Of a DNA stretch of 64,000 nt, positions 12,266 through 18,597 are shown piece after piece (position 1 is the first letter of the stretch; every line of letters begins with the position of its first letter). The stretch lies in assembly GCF_009674535.1 (NCBI RefSeq), contig NZ_WKJK01000013.1, positions 62,001-126,000 of the forward strand, written 5' to 3'. Below the pieces are notes generated by a model, which was not told the DNA's origin, did no database searches, and worked only from the letters and a program-made list of their open reading frames with translations. This DNA is from Duganella guangzhouensis (lineage in GTDB: Bacteria; Pseudomonadota; Gammaproteobacteria; Burkholderiales; Burkholderiaceae_D). A program made the position numbers and the translations under genes.

Positions 12266-12290
12266 GTTCGGCCAATACCAGACGTTTATC
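12266..12290 (+). repeat. Cassette-end motif, copy 2
   Basis: GTTCGGCCAATACCAGACG then TTTATC. It shares GTTCGGCCAAT with the copies at 14196 and 14341. It lies 74 bases before the start of the broken secretory gene at 12364. Confidence 0.65.
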
Positions 12291-12363
12291 GGTCAGCCCT
12301 AGCGTAAAAATATGTGCTTAGCTTTTAAAATTTTGATCAACATATTTCAATATTGTCATCTCC

Positions 12364-12759
12364 ATGAGTAATTTTAAGGTAATTATTTTTATCTTTTTTT
12401 GTTGTGCATCTTCGGCATACGCCCAAGGTGAAGATCAACGATTGATGGATGCGCGTAAGCTTTATTCCTGTTTTAGTTTTTTTTAAAAAAATAGCAAGAC
12501 TGGGCCAATAGATCAACGAGAGAAACTTGCAAGAATATCTACAAAATTCTTATTGGCAGCCACTCAAAAAATTGTGACAGCTGATGACGATAGAGATCCA
12601 TCTCATAACGAACTTGCCAAGAAGTACCATAAATTAGGCCAAGATGATTTCGAGCATTTTATGGATGAGGTAATTCTATTACCGTCAGAAGATGAACGAA
12701 ACGAAAGTATTGGTAAATTTGTGAAATCTTGTTCGAGTTCATTGTTGCACACACCTTAA
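12364..12759 (+). pseudogene. Small secreted protein gene interrupted by an in-frame stop
   Basis: An ATG at 12364 opens a frame that encodes a clear signal peptide (MSNFKVIIFIFFCCASSAYA) and about 20 more residues, then hits TAA at 12484-12486 inside a T8A7 homopolymer. The very same frame continues open to 12759, reading KNSKTGPIDQ, then ARISTKFLLAATQKIV and on to SSLLHTP. Joined, the product would be about 131 residues. The downstream part alone has only a TTG at 12553 as start. The simplest reading is a small exported protein gene broken by one nonsense change, possibly a sequencing error or slippage in the homopolymer. The family is not recognised. Confidence 0.65.
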
Positions 12760-12766
12760 TTTGTCC

Positions 12767-12793
12767 GTAACCGGCCAAAAGCAGACCGAAGTT
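12767..12793 (+). repeat. Cassette-end motif, copy 3
   Basis: Core CCGGCCAAAAGCAGACCG at 12771-12788. It starts 7 bases after the stop of the broken secretory gene and 14 bases before the next gene's start. Confidence 0.65.
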
Positions 12794-12807
12794 TTTTGAA
12801 GGATGAC

Positions 12808-13044
12808 ATGCACTTTGCCACTATTTTAGGTATAGTGGGTTGCGCCATAGCGATGGTTAGTTTCTTGTGGCAGAAGAAATGGCTGCCTTCGCTGGCGTAT
12901 GCCTTCGGGTTAAGCTATATTATTTTCGATAAGGTATATCCATCTCTTCTACCGGACTATTTGGTTATTGGGTTTTCCGTCGCATTTCTAGTTTTAGCCT
13001 TAATTTTTTGCTGGCAGGCTTTCTCTAGTAGAAGAGTCGGCTAG
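12808..13044 (+). CDS. Small membrane protein of unknown family
   Basis: A 78-residue protein with about three hydrophobic segments (ATILGIVGCAIAMVSFLW; SLAYAFGLSYIIF; YLVIGFSVAFLVLALIFCW) and a short basic tail, so an inner-membrane protein. The frame is open from a TTG at 12796, but the ATG at 12808 has GAAGGA four bases upstream and is the better start. The stop codon lies inside or directly beside motif copy 4. No family recognised. It is one unit of the cassette island. Confidence 0.65.
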   Translation: MHFATILGIVGCAIAMVSFLWQKKWLPSLAYAFGLSYIIFDKVYPSLLPDYLVIGFSVAFLVLALIFCWQAFSSRRVG

Positions 13045-13063
13045 CGGCCAGCAGCCGACATTA
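13043..13063 (+). repeat. Cassette-end motif, copy 4
   Basis: AGCGGCCAGCAGCCGACATT. It overlaps the TAG stop of the membrane-protein gene and ends 8 bases before the next ATG. CGGC and GCCG inside it could pair. Confidence 0.65.
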
Positions 13064-13070
13064 AAAAACG

Positions 13071-13481
13071 ATGAAAAAGATTAGCTCATTAACCTTCACT
13101 CTGCTATTGACTCAGTTGGTCGGCTGCTGGCAAACCGTTGTATTTGATGAAAAAATTAGTGGCCCCTATCACTTATCAGCTATCGACATCACAGAGGAAA
13201 TGGGGGTTTGTTATGAGTTGAAAGAAGAGGATACTTGTATTGGGCGTATCCCCGAGACAGTGTTTTCGGTGGGCTGGAATGAGAGTTTCATCGTAGCCAA
13301 GCAACATCCAGCAGGTAATAAATCCATGACCAATTATTTCATCCTGGACCGGAAGAAAGATGCAAAATATGTAGACCCAAGCGTTACGGTTTTGGGGCCT
13401 ATGTCGGAGTCGGAGTACAAGAGAAAATCCACACTGATGTCGTTGCCCGAGTTTACTCGGACGTTTGACGACTTACGATAG
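13071..13481 (+). CDS. Small lipoprotein, possibly DUF3997-like
   Basis: 136 residues. A positively charged start and hydrophobic stretch end in the lipobox LVGC (Cys19), so a lipoprotein is predicted. The mature part has SAIDITEEMGVCYEL, FSVGWNESFIVAKQHP and MTNYFILDRKKD, which recall DUF3997-type proteins as I remember them; this needs a profile search. The gene follows motif copy 4 by 7 bases and is followed by copy 5 two bases after its stop. Codon use is AT-richer than the flanking chromosome. Confidence 0.7.
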   Translation: MKKISSLTFTLLLTQLVGCWQTVVFDEKISGPYHLSAIDITEEMGVCYELKEEDTCIGRIPETVFSVGWNESFIVAKQHPAGNKSMTNYFILDRKKDAKYVDPSVTVLGPMSESEYKRKSTLMSLPEFTRTFDDLR

Positions 13482-13483
13482 AT

Positions 13484-13513
13484 GTTCCGATACCGGCCAG
13501 AAGCCACCGTTGA
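13484..13513 (+). repeat. Cassette-end motif, copy 5
   Basis: Core CCGGCCAGAAGCCACCGTT at 13493-13511. It lies 2 bases after the lipoprotein stop. Confidence 0.6.
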
Positions 13514-13526
13514 AAAATAGCACTTG

Positions 13527-13775
13527 ATGATGACTTGGCGTAACAACCCATTGCGTATTGGGGCGCTTTATATGGTTTCTGAACCAATCAATACGCATAC
13601 TGGCAACTTCATTCCAGGACAGCGATATCGACTTACAGATGTAGAATATAGCCCATATGACTCGTCCACTGTTTTTTCTTTTGAGGTAGACGGGAAAAAG
13701 CTTTTTGTTGGATGGTGGTGGCATGACGACGAACCAGACTCATTGCCTTCGGGGCGTTTCCATCTCATCATTTAG
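13527..13775 (+). CDS. Small protein of unknown function
   Basis: 82 residues from the ATG at 13527; a second ATG follows at 13530 and the frame is open from a TTG at 13524. It has no signal or membrane segment. The pattern YMVSEPINTHTGNFIPGQRY, VEYSPYDSSTVFSFEVDG and FVGWWWHDDE suggests a compact all-beta domain, loosely like DUF3601-type cassette proteins, but I cannot confirm this. No good Shine-Dalgarno sequence is seen. It is a unit of the island, with motif copy 6 five bases downstream. Confidence 0.55.
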   Translation: MMTWRNNPLRIGALYMVSEPINTHTGNFIPGQRYRLTDVEYSPYDSSTVFSFEVDGKKLFVGWWWHDDEPDSLPSGRFHLII

Positions 13776-13780
13776 CATCA

Positions 13781-13810
13781 CCGGAAACGGCTGCCAAAAT
13801 CGGACGTTCA
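13781..13810 (+). repeat. Cassette-end motif, copy 6
   Basis: Core GGCTGCCAAAATCGGACGTT at 13789-13808. Compared with other copies it has TG in place of the second GG pair. It begins 5 bases after the preceding stop. Confidence 0.6.
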
Positions 13811-13832
13811 TCTTTAATTGAAAAAAGCACCA

Positions 13833-14195
13833 ATGAAATGCAAATGCCAGGCAATGCCAGACTGCTTGAATTACGGTGAAGAGCAGGTCTTTGCCAAAGA
13901 TTTTGAACTTGTCGGAAGTCGTGACTGGCTAAGGCTTTATCGCTGTCATGGATGCGATACGTATTGGCAACTAGACGTAAATGACCGGTCCGATTGGGCG
14001 ATCAAGGTTCCGGCTTCAGCGGACTGGGAGTCATTTGATGACAAGCCATTCCGTCGAGCGTTCATTGTCCGAACTCACGGCGGTGAAGGTGATGAAATAT
14101 GCCTTTGGGATCGTTGCAGAAATCGCGTCTTGAAAAACATGGCCATTTGCGTGGACCACGCGTTCCCTGAGTTTTCACAGGAAAAAATGGGCTGA
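13833..14195 (+). CDS. Cys-rich small protein, probable zinc binder
   Basis: 120 residues from the ATG at 13833; an in-frame TTG at 13818 is less likely. Cysteines are grouped: CKC near the start, CLNYG, then RLYRCHGCDTYW (a CxxC typical of a zinc ribbon), and later CLWDRCRN and CVDHAFPE. These could bind one or two zinc ions. There is no signal peptide. The family is not recognised. Motif copy 7 starts at the base after the stop codon. Confidence 0.62.
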   Translation: MKCKCQAMPDCLNYGEEQVFAKDFELVGSRDWLRLYRCHGCDTYWQLDVNDRSDWAIKVPASADWESFDDKPFRRAFIVRTHGGEGDEICLWDRCRNRVLKNMAICVDHAFPEFSQEKMG

Positions 14196-14220
14196 GTTCG
14201 GCCAATAGCTGCCGTTCGGA
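14196..14220 (+). repeat. Cassette-end motif, copy 7
   Basis: GTTCGGCCAATAGCTGCCG then TTCGGA. It begins directly after the TGA of the Cys-rich gene. CGGC and GCCG inside the core could form a short stem. Confidence 0.7.
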
Positions 14221-14238
14221 AATGTGCTCTTAGAAATT

Positions 14239-14328
14239 ATGATAATGGAAACTTCTGATATGGCTGACGAGTCATTGAATGAATTCATTAGTTTACTTGA
14301 GAGAAGCGACTGGATGTCCGTGTTATGA
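14239..14328 (+). CDS. Micro-ORF of 29 codons, possible truncated cassette gene
   Basis: Between motif copies 7 and 8 the only reading frame of note runs from the ATG at 14239 to TGA at 14326-14328: MIMETSDMADESLNEFISLL followed by ERSDWMSVL. The composition is protein-like (acidic, amphipathic), and the stop lies 12 bases before the next motif, the same layout as the other units. It may be a real micropeptide or the remnant of a longer gene shortened by deletion. No homologue is recognised. Confidence 0.35.
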   Translation: MIMETSDMADESLNEFISLLERSDWMSVL

Positions 14329-14340
14329 GTCTCTCGCCAC

Positions 14341-14363
14341 GTTCGGCCAATTCCGGACTTTCA
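14341..14363 (+). repeat. Cassette-end motif, copy 8
   Basis: GTTCGGCCAATTCCGGACTT then TCA. It is one of the best matches to the consensus. Confidence 0.7.
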
Positions 14364-14406
14364 TGATAACTTTACCACTTTGTGATTAATAGAATTAAAT
14401 TCGAAT

Positions 14407-14718
14407 ATGCCTCAACAAGCTGATGACCATTTCTACAATCGTGCAGATGCGCACATTCATCTCGCGAACGATCAATTAAGCGATGCGGCTAGCGGATCAG
14501 TAAGCGCCTCGTTCATGTTTGCAGTGTCCAGATTCAACGCATGGCGGAGTGCCTGTGGATTTCAGAAAAAGGAAGATATGCAAGCAGCGCGTGCAGAGAC
14601 CATCGCCTACTTTGTAACCGAGTACGAAAAATGCTTAATCGAGAACCTCGATGACTACATCCAGAACTTTGATCAGTATATGAAACTCTCGACTAAGACA
14701 GCGACTGAAGATCAATAA
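14407..14718 (+). CDS. DUF3144 family protein
   Basis: 103 residues. The sequence matches what I know of DUF3144: DDHFYNRADAHIHLANDQLS, SASFMFAVSRFNAW, and the C-terminal YEKCLIENLDDYIQNFD-like block. It is a small cytoplasmic helical protein, common in proteobacteria, of unknown function. The gene stands 43 bases after motif copy 8, and copy 9 overlaps its TAA stop. It is the only unit of the island whose family I can name with fair confidence apart from the DUF5677 gene. Confidence 0.75.
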   Translation: MPQQADDHFYNRADAHIHLANDQLSDAASGSVSASFMFAVSRFNAWRSACGFQKKEDMQAARAETIAYFVTEYEKCLIENLDDYIQNFDQYMKLSTKTATEDQ

Positions 14719-14740
14719 AGGCCAGTTGCGGACCGTCATT
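14717..14740 (+). repeat. Cassette-end motif, copy 9
   Basis: AAAGGCCAGTTGCGGACCG then TCATT. It overlaps the stop of the DUF3144 gene by two bases. Confidence 0.65.
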
Positions 14741-14794
14741 GGAGGTGCCGTGGAAATCACCCATTAGATATTCAGTTTAAGCGGGAGAGACGTT

Positions 14795-15238
14795 CTGACT
14801 ATTTCTAAAATCACTTGTGCGGATGACCTCGCTGCATTAGCTAGCGAATCGCTTGATCGCCTTAAAAAGGAAAAACGCTTTGGTGATTTGATGGCTGCCA
14901 TAATGATGGCTAATCACGTCGCTGACTGGCACTTCAAGATCGATCTTGGGCGAAGTTTTGATGACAATGCCCGTCGTGCGATGAAAGCAGCTTACCCTGA
15001 ATGGGATACGATACGTCAACTAGCAAACGGAACCAAGCATTGCAAGCCGACCGCGGGAATAGAAATCCAGCAAGTTGAACTTGAATGGGAACACGATGAC
15101 TTTTGGGAATCTCCAGGACATGTCGGAAACGATTGGCTCGATTGGTTTGTTGACTATGAATTGAAGCAGAGGTCAGTCGCAGTTTTAATTAATAATTTCC
15201 TTCAGAAATTTGAAATCGCTTCAGATCGGCCGAAGTAA
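14795..15238 (+). CDS. Unknown cassette protein with no ATG at its natural start
   Basis: The frame ending at 15238 is open back to 14768. The first ATG (14891) would drop about 30 residues that look coding: DDLAALASESLDRLKKEKRF, which leads into GDLMAAIMMANHVADWHFKI. A GGGAG at 14783-14787 stands 7 bases before a CTG at 14795, which I propose as the start; TTG at 14888 is the other option. The protein, about 147 residues, is cytoplasmic with conserved-looking Trp and His residues (ADWHFK, NGTKHCKP). It belongs to no family I recognise. Motif copy 10 follows. Confidence 0.5.
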   Translation: MTISKITCADDLAALASESLDRLKKEKRFGDLMAAIMMANHVADWHFKIDLGRSFDDNARRAMKAAYPEWDTIRQLANGTKHCKPTAGIEIQQVELEWEHDDFWESPGHVGNDWLDWFVDYELKQRSVAVLINNFLQKFEIASDRPK

Positions 15239-15247
15239 GACGTTCAG
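15224..15247 (+). repeat. Cassette-end motif, copy 10
   Basis: GATCGGCCGAAGTAAGACG then TTCAG. It overlaps the last five codons of the preceding gene (SDRPK), so the motif also supplies its C-terminus. Confidence 0.6.
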
Positions 15248-15333
15248 CGTCCACATTTTGAAAACAGGGTCATAGTATTTAATTAAAGTAGACGTAGTAT
15301 CGATTAAAAAGCAGAATAGGATTTATATAAGCT

Positions 15334-16146
15334 ATGTCATTAGAGACTGACGGCTTTCTTGATAATAATTTCATCAAGCCGGACTTTCCACCTGATTCAT
15401 CAGAAGCAGTCCATCTGTCACTGGCACTCGACTTGAGTCGTTTTTTAATGCAGGTGATTGCTAGCGTAAGGCCTACGCCCGATAGCTCTTGGGAGCTTAT
15501 AGGTCCAGCTTTGCTGTGTCGGCTAACCCAAGATTTTCAAGCCTGTATTTTATTGGCCAATAATGGATTTCGGGCTCAGTCCAGGTCCATGGCACGAGCT
15601 ACATTTGAGTCGGCGACGCACTGCTTAGGCGCGGCAAAGAATATTGAACTGCGTAACGTCAGCAAGGAGAGCAAAGCACTTACTTACAGTGAAGCTTTGA
15701 TACGGGCAAACGAAAAATATCGAAGAGTCGTATCACAAGAAATCACCGGCATTGATGAGACACCTGCATCAATAAAGGCGAAGATGTCAAAGTTGGCAGG
15801 CGAATTGTTAGGTGAAAACACCTCAATCGATTTAAAGACCTTAGCAGAAGCGTTGAGTATCGAAAGCCTTTACACGATACTTTATCGTCCCCTTTCTCAA
15901 GATGCACACCCGACAGCTACTTCAGTCAGTCACCACATGTCGCCAGACGATGAATACAGCTATACATTCGGACCAGATTACTCGGAGTTTGCCGATACGT
16001 TGTTAGCTGGCATTGCCTCGGCACTTGTTGGTTTGGAAGGCTTTCTAGAAAAATGGGGTACCAACGATGAGCTTTCTCACGCCAGTAGTTTACGTGCCAG
16101 GTACAAATATCTTTCTAGACTCTTTGGGCCTGATGAGGAGCACTGA
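15334..16146 (+). CDS. DUF5677 domain-containing protein
   Basis: 270 residues, largely helical, no signal or membrane segment. The central part (GFRAQSRSMARATFESATHC) and the following Lys-rich helices fit the DUF5677 family, small proteins common in accessory islands and of unknown activity. Conserved-looking Asp and His occur in SQDAHPTATS. It is the largest gene of the island. It starts 87 bases after motif copy 10 and copy 11 lies 14 bases after its stop. Confidence 0.65.
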   Translation: MSLETDGFLDNNFIKPDFPPDSSEAVHLSLALDLSRFLMQVIASVRPTPDSSWELIGPALLCRLTQDFQACILLANNGFRAQSRSMARATFESATHCLGAAKNIELRNVSKESKALTYSEALIRANEKYRRVVSQEITGIDETPASIKAKMSKLAGELLGENTSIDLKTLAEALSIESLYTILYRPLSQDAHPTATSVSHHMSPDDEYSYTFGPDYSEFADTLLAGIASALVGLEGFLEKWGTNDELSHASSLRARYKYLSRLFGPDEEH

Positions 16147-16159
16147 TGAAGGTCCGAGA

Positions 16160-16180
16160 AGGGGCATCAGCCGACCTTGC
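16160..16180 (+). repeat. Cassette-end motif, copy 11
   Basis: GGGGCATCAGCCGACCTTG at 16161-16179. It matches copy 4 (GCGGCCAGCAGCCGACATT) at most positions but lacks the exact GGCC. Confidence 0.4.
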
Positions 16181-16204
16181 TTCTACAACCTTGAATATCC
16201 TAAG

Positions 16205-16522
16205 ATGGTTAAGCCGCCCACCCCTGAAAAATATCCACGCTGGCGTATCGTGCGCTTTGCGGCCTTTGCAGTGATGGTTGTCCTTTTTATTTTTGTGGCC
16301 TCAAAAGCAGGGATTATGGGAGCGGGTGTCATAATGCTTATAGATGCGGGATTGCATATTGCGGAATGTCGGATTCCATATGGCTGGGAAGGAAAAGAAC
16401 CTTCAGGCTATCTAACTGGTCTCCCAGCCTTACTGGTTAGTCTGTTAACGGGCGTACTGGGTATAACTATGATTATTCTGCCTGAACTCATGCTGACTCT
16501 GGTCGGGTGGTCCGATGCATAA
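16205..16522 (+). CDS. Small membrane protein of unknown family
   Basis: 105 residues from the ATG at 16205 (MVKPPTPEKYPRW). The frame is open further upstream to 16067, but that part overlaps the DUF5677 gene in another frame and looks non-coding. Three hydrophobic segments are visible: FAAFAVMVVLFIFVASKAG, the region around GAGVIMLIDAGLHIA, and LPALLVSLLTGVLGITMII. It is the last unit of the island; no motif copy was found after it in 16523-16618. Confidence 0.6.
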   Translation: MVKPPTPEKYPRWRIVRFAAFAVMVVLFIFVASKAGIMGAGVIMLIDAGLHIAECRIPYGWEGKEPSGYLTGLPALLVSLLTGVLGITMIILPELMLTLVGWSDA

Positions 16523-16618
16523 CTCATCTTCACAAGACTCAAACAGAGTGAATGAAATTCGGCTCGTATGAGCCCTGTCTATCGCAGCAACGAACCACGA
16601 CTATTGAGGAAGGCATTA

Positions 16619-18355
16619 ATGCTCAGAAATATTATTTGCAGCACCCTTCTCGGATTTGTTTTCGCAGTGAGCATGGCGACAGCGCAAGCCGACACTCAGG
16701 CGCCCGGCACAAACCACGAATTCGATGCGGGCTCTCGTATCAGCCTTCAGCAGCTCAGCACGATTCAGGTCGACAACCTCATCATCACTGGCAAAGTATG
16801 GGGCTTCTTGAAATACCACCACCCTTCGGTCGTTGGCGGCCAGTATCAATGGGACTACGAGCTGCTGAAGATACTGCCGACAGTTCTCGCGGCAACGGAT
16901 CGCGATAGCGCCGATGCCATTTTGCACGCATGGATCGCAAGCCTCGGGCCAATTACGGAATGCAATCCTTGCGCCAAACTGGACAAGCAGGATTTCCAAT
17001 TGGTGCCAGATCTGGATTGGCTGAACGACACGCATCTGCTCAGCACAGCGCTGCGGAACGATTTGAACAAGATTTATCACCAACGTAGCAGTGCAGGAAC
17101 GCAATTCTACGTTTCTCTCGCGCCCCAAATAGGCAATCCGGTATTCGACAAGGAAGCCGAATATAAAGAACTCCAGTTTCCGGATGCCGGCTTTCAACTC
17201 CTGTCCTTATTCCGACTCTGGAATATTGTCGAGTATTGGGCGCCATACCGCGATCAGATCGGTGAAAACTGGGACAATGCGTTGCGGGAGTCGATTGTCC
17301 CGGTAACGCTGGCAAAAGATCGCTCAGCTTACGAACTGGCGATGATGGCGGTCATAGCACGCATCCATGATACGCACGCCAATTTATGGAGCTCGCTCCA
17401 GGTGCGTCCTCCGGTGGGGGCCTGCCAGTTGCCGGTCCAGATTCGATTCGTGGAAGGTGTCGCGGCGATCAGCGGCTACGCGAACGATGAAGCTGGCGCG
17501 GCTAGCGGGCTTCACCGTGGCGACATCATTGAAGCCATCGATGGCGTCCCGGTCTCCCAGCTGGTTGATTCCTGGCGGCCGTACTATGCGGCGTCGAATG
17601 AGCCGACGCTCTTGCGCGATATCGCTGAAGGCATGACCGTCGGCGCTTGCGAGAGCGCGCAATTAAAGGTACGGCAAGTCGACGGATTGAGGGAGATTGC
17701 GGTCTCCCGTCTGCCGCGAACCGGGCCAAGGAACCGGGTAACGCATGACAAAGCGGGCGCTACCTTTCAGCTGCTCAGTGATGACATCGCCTATATCAAA
17801 CTGTCCTCCATCAAGAGCGCCGACATTCCGGGCTATATGGAGCGCTCCGCGCAGACCAAAGGCTTGATCATCGACATCCGGAACTACCCGTCAGATTTCG
17901 TGCCTTTTGCCCTCGGCCAGTATTTCATCGATAAACCCACCAAATTTGTACGCTTCACGATCGGTGATCTGGCCAATCCGGGCGGCTTCAAATGGGGGCC
18001 GGAACTCACTATTCCACCGCAAGCATCTCGTTATGCTGGCAAGGTGGTGATACTGGTCGACGAGAAGTCTCAGAGTCAGTCCGAATACACGGCAATGGCC
18101 TTGCGTGCGGGTCCACGCGCCACGGTAGTCGGCAGCACGACGGCTGGTGCCGATGGTAACGTGTCCCCGATTCCCTTGCCTGGCGGGCTAAGGACCATGA
18201 TCAGCGGTATCGGGGTGTTCTATCCCGATAAACGCCCCACGCAGCGTACTGGGATCGTTCCCGATATCGAGGTCAAGCCGACGATCAAGGGACTACGCGC
18301 AATGCGCGACGAGGTACTGGATGCCTCCATCAACGAAATACAGCGGCATAAATGA
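16619..18355 (+). CDS. Secreted S41 family peptidase with PDZ domain
   Basis: 578 residues. Start is the ATG at 16619 (MLRNIICSTLLGF), preceded by GAGGAAGG and followed by a signal peptide ending near TAQA. A PDZ-like segment (GLHRGDIIEAIDGVPVSQL) precedes the C-terminal S41 core. VILVDEKSQSQSEYTAMAL carries the likely nucleophile Ser, followed by VVGSTTAGADGNV. S41 enzymes cut the C-termini of exported or tail-specific substrates. Base composition is between that of the island and the chromosome, so it could be the island's right neighbour or an older insert. A strong terminator follows. Confidence 0.83.
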   Translation: MLRNIICSTLLGFVFAVSMATAQADTQAPGTNHEFDAGSRISLQQLSTIQVDNLIITGKVWGFLKYHHPSVVGGQYQWDYELLKILPTVLAATDRDSADAILHAWIASLGPITECNPCAKLDKQDFQLVPDLDWLNDTHLLSTALRNDLNKIYHQRSSAGTQFYVSLAPQIGNPVFDKEAEYKELQFPDAGFQLLSLFRLWNIVEYWAPYRDQIGENWDNALRESIVPVTLAKDRSAYELAMMAVIARIHDTHANLWSSLQVRPPVGACQLPVQIRFVEGVAAISGYANDEAGAASGLHRGDIIEAIDGVPVSQLVDSWRPYYAASNEPTLLRDIAEGMTVGACESAQLKVRQVDGLREIAVSRLPRTGPRNRVTHDKAGATFQLLSDDIAYIKLSSIKSADIPGYMERSAQTKGLIIDIRNYPSDFVPFALGQYFIDKPTKFVRFTIGDLANPGGFKWGPELTIPPQASRYAGKVVILVDEKSQSQSEYTAMALRAGPRATVVGSTTAGADGNVSPIPLPGGLRTMISGIGVFYPDKRPTQRTGIVPDIEVKPTIKGLRAMRDEVLDASINEIQRHK

Positions 18356-18356
18356 C

Positions 18357-18384
18357 AAAAGCCGGAGCATATGCTCCGGCTTTT
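18357..18384. terminator. Bidirectional hairpin terminator
   Basis: A perfect inverted repeat, GCCGGAGCAT with ATGCTCCGGC, is flanked by AAAA on the left and TTTT on the right. It can end the S41 transcript from the left and the Flp pilin transcript from the right. Confidence 0.85.
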
Positions 18385-18402
18385 CGTTTGCTGCCTATGC
18401 GA

Positions 18403-18570
18403 TTACGACGACTTCACCAGGCCAGCGATATACGTCAGCGATGCGGTGATCTTCGGCGCCAGGACGGCCACACCTGCGGTGATTGCTGCGGCGATCACCG
18501 CTGCCATCAGGGCGTATTCGATCGCGGTGATACCGTCTTCTTCGTGGATGAAGTTCTTGATTGCGTTCAT
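18403..18570 (-). CDS. Flp/Fap-type IVb pilin
   Basis: 55 residues: MNAIKNFIHEEDGITAIEYA followed by a hydrophobic helix (LMAAVIAAAITAGVAVL) and a short tail ending KSS. The short basic leader ending at Gly13, with E18-Y19 just after the expected cleavage site, is the hallmark of Flp pilins, which are matured by a TadV/CpaA prepilin peptidase. It lies 27 bases downstream of a close paralogue on the same strand. No tad/cpa assembly genes are in the window. Confidence 0.88.
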   Translation of the reverse strand: MNAIKNFIHEEDGITAIEYALMAAVIAAAITAGVAVLAPKITASLTYIAGLVKSS

Positions 18571-18597
18571 GGTCATTCTCCCAAGCTTAATCAGGGA

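Larger units (their letters stand above)
11975..12363. other. Gene-free left edge of the cassette island
   Basis: No convincing coding region is seen. The + frame across 11992-12321 has no recognisable features and crosses the composition change. From about 12110 rightwards the DNA becomes clearly AT-richer than the LysR gene. Two copies of the island's motif are present, at 12156-12176 and 12266-12290, with only about 90 bases between them. No gene lies between these two copies, so this may be an empty or decayed unit. Confidence 0.5.

Noticed and set aside
11992..12321. A 109-codon + frame just left of the island
   Set aside because: No ribosome site, odd composition (many Cys, Arg, Ser), and it crosses the composition boundary and two motif copies.
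12553..12759. Independent 68-residue gene starting with TTG
   Set aside because: It lies in frame with an upstream signal-peptide ORF separated by one stop codon, so a broken longer gene is the simpler explanation.
12266..15247. CRISPR array
   Set aside because: The spacing between copies ranges from about 90 to over 900 bases and is filled with genes; the copies are degenerate and no cas gene is present.
12156..16180. Integron cassette array (attC sites)
   Set aside because: The repeated motif is only about 18-25 bases, lacks the long imperfect palindrome with RYYYAAC/GTTRRRY ends, and no integron integrase is present. It is reported as a distinct cassette-like array instead.
16067..16204. 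N-terminal extension of the last island membrane protein
   Set aside because: It overlaps the DUF5677 gene and motif copy 11 in another frame; the membrane protein has a natural Met at 16205.
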